Positions 5,165 through 5,235 of a stretch of 5,235 nucleotides of DNA are shown in pieces (positions within the stretch are counted from its first letter, which is position 1; every line of letters begins with the position of its first letter). Source of the stretch: Clostridia bacterium (GTDB lineage Bacteria > Bacillota > Clostridia > Oscillospirales > Butyricicoccaceae); contig CAAFJY010000112.1 of NCBI GenBank assembly GCA_900763355.1, forward strand, positions 1 through 5,235, given 5' to 3'. A model generated the notes under the pieces. The model searched no databases. It was given only the letters and a program-made list of their open reading frames with translations, and was not told the DNA's origin. The translations under genes and the position numbers were made by a program.

Positions 5165-5235
5165 AGGCCACAAAAGAAAATAATAACATACACAGCTGGA
5201 AACACTCATTTACATAAGAGCCTGCCATGAAAGCA
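5165..5235. other. AT-rich tail after the SASP stop
   Basis: By my count these 71 bases are about 38% GC, much lower than the genes to the left. I see no SASP second half, no terminator and no clear gene. An ATG at 5227 has at best a weak AAGAG ahead of it and runs out of the window after three codons. Confidence 0.5.

Noticed and set aside
5159..5220. Continuation of the SASP in another frame (VKATKENNNIHS...)
   Set aside because: A one-base shift gives an Asn-rich stretch that faintly recalls the SASP loop, but it lacks the GG.MV..M block and soon stops. I judge it chance.
5227..5235. Possible start of another gene at the window end (ATG AAA GCA)
   Set aside because: Only three codons are visible and the AAGAG ahead of it is a poor ribosome site.
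1..5235. CRISPR array, tRNA/rRNA genes, insertion sequence
   Set aside because: I saw no regularly spaced repeats, no cloverleaf or rRNA-like sequence, and no transposase motifs or terminal repeats in the window.

Overview
The window looks like chromosomal DNA from a GC-rich, spore-forming member of the Clostridia. My best guess is the Oscillospiraceae group (Flavonifractor/Pseudoflavonifractor/Oscillibacter-like). The reasons are strong AAAGGAGG-type ribosome sites, sigma-A promoters, a GC-rich coding style, DUF4230 and PepT-like proteins of Firmicutes type, and an alpha/beta small acid-soluble spore protein (SASP) start at the right end. The genus is inference.

Layout from left to right. 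(1) 1-474 is the 3' part of a DUF4230 gene; its N-terminus lies outside the window. (2) 475-809 is a gene-poor stretch with three inverted repeats and a near-consensus sigma-A promoter (TGGACA-17-TATAAT). (3) 810-1922 is a PepT-like M20 metallopeptidase. (4) 1951-1987 is a strong bidirectional terminator shared with the convergent proC (1998-2792, minus), which makes the last enzyme of proline synthesis. (5) 2793-2952 is a divergent promoter region; proC reads left and a two-gene operon reads right. (6) 2953-3705 is an unrecognised protein built from two SCP2-like halves. It is followed 14 bases later by a class III, glutamate-1-semialdehyde-aminomutase-like PLP enzyme (3720-4970). (7) 4971-5235 holds a putative forespore promoter, a hairpin over a ribosome site, and a SASP reading frame that stops after 34 residues, where the sequence turns AT-rich.

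The housekeeping parts (peptidase, proC) suggest amino-acid recovery and synthesis. The SCP2-like/aminotransferase pair is clearly co-transcribed, but its substrate is unknown. The most interesting spot is 4998-5164. A sigma-G/F-like promoter there is placed so that its own transcript would start inside the 5' arm of a 14-position hairpin covering the SASP ribosome site and start codon. Read-through RNA from the upstream operon would carry the whole hairpin and be shut off for translation, while the sporulation transcript would escape it. The SASP itself appears to be truncated.
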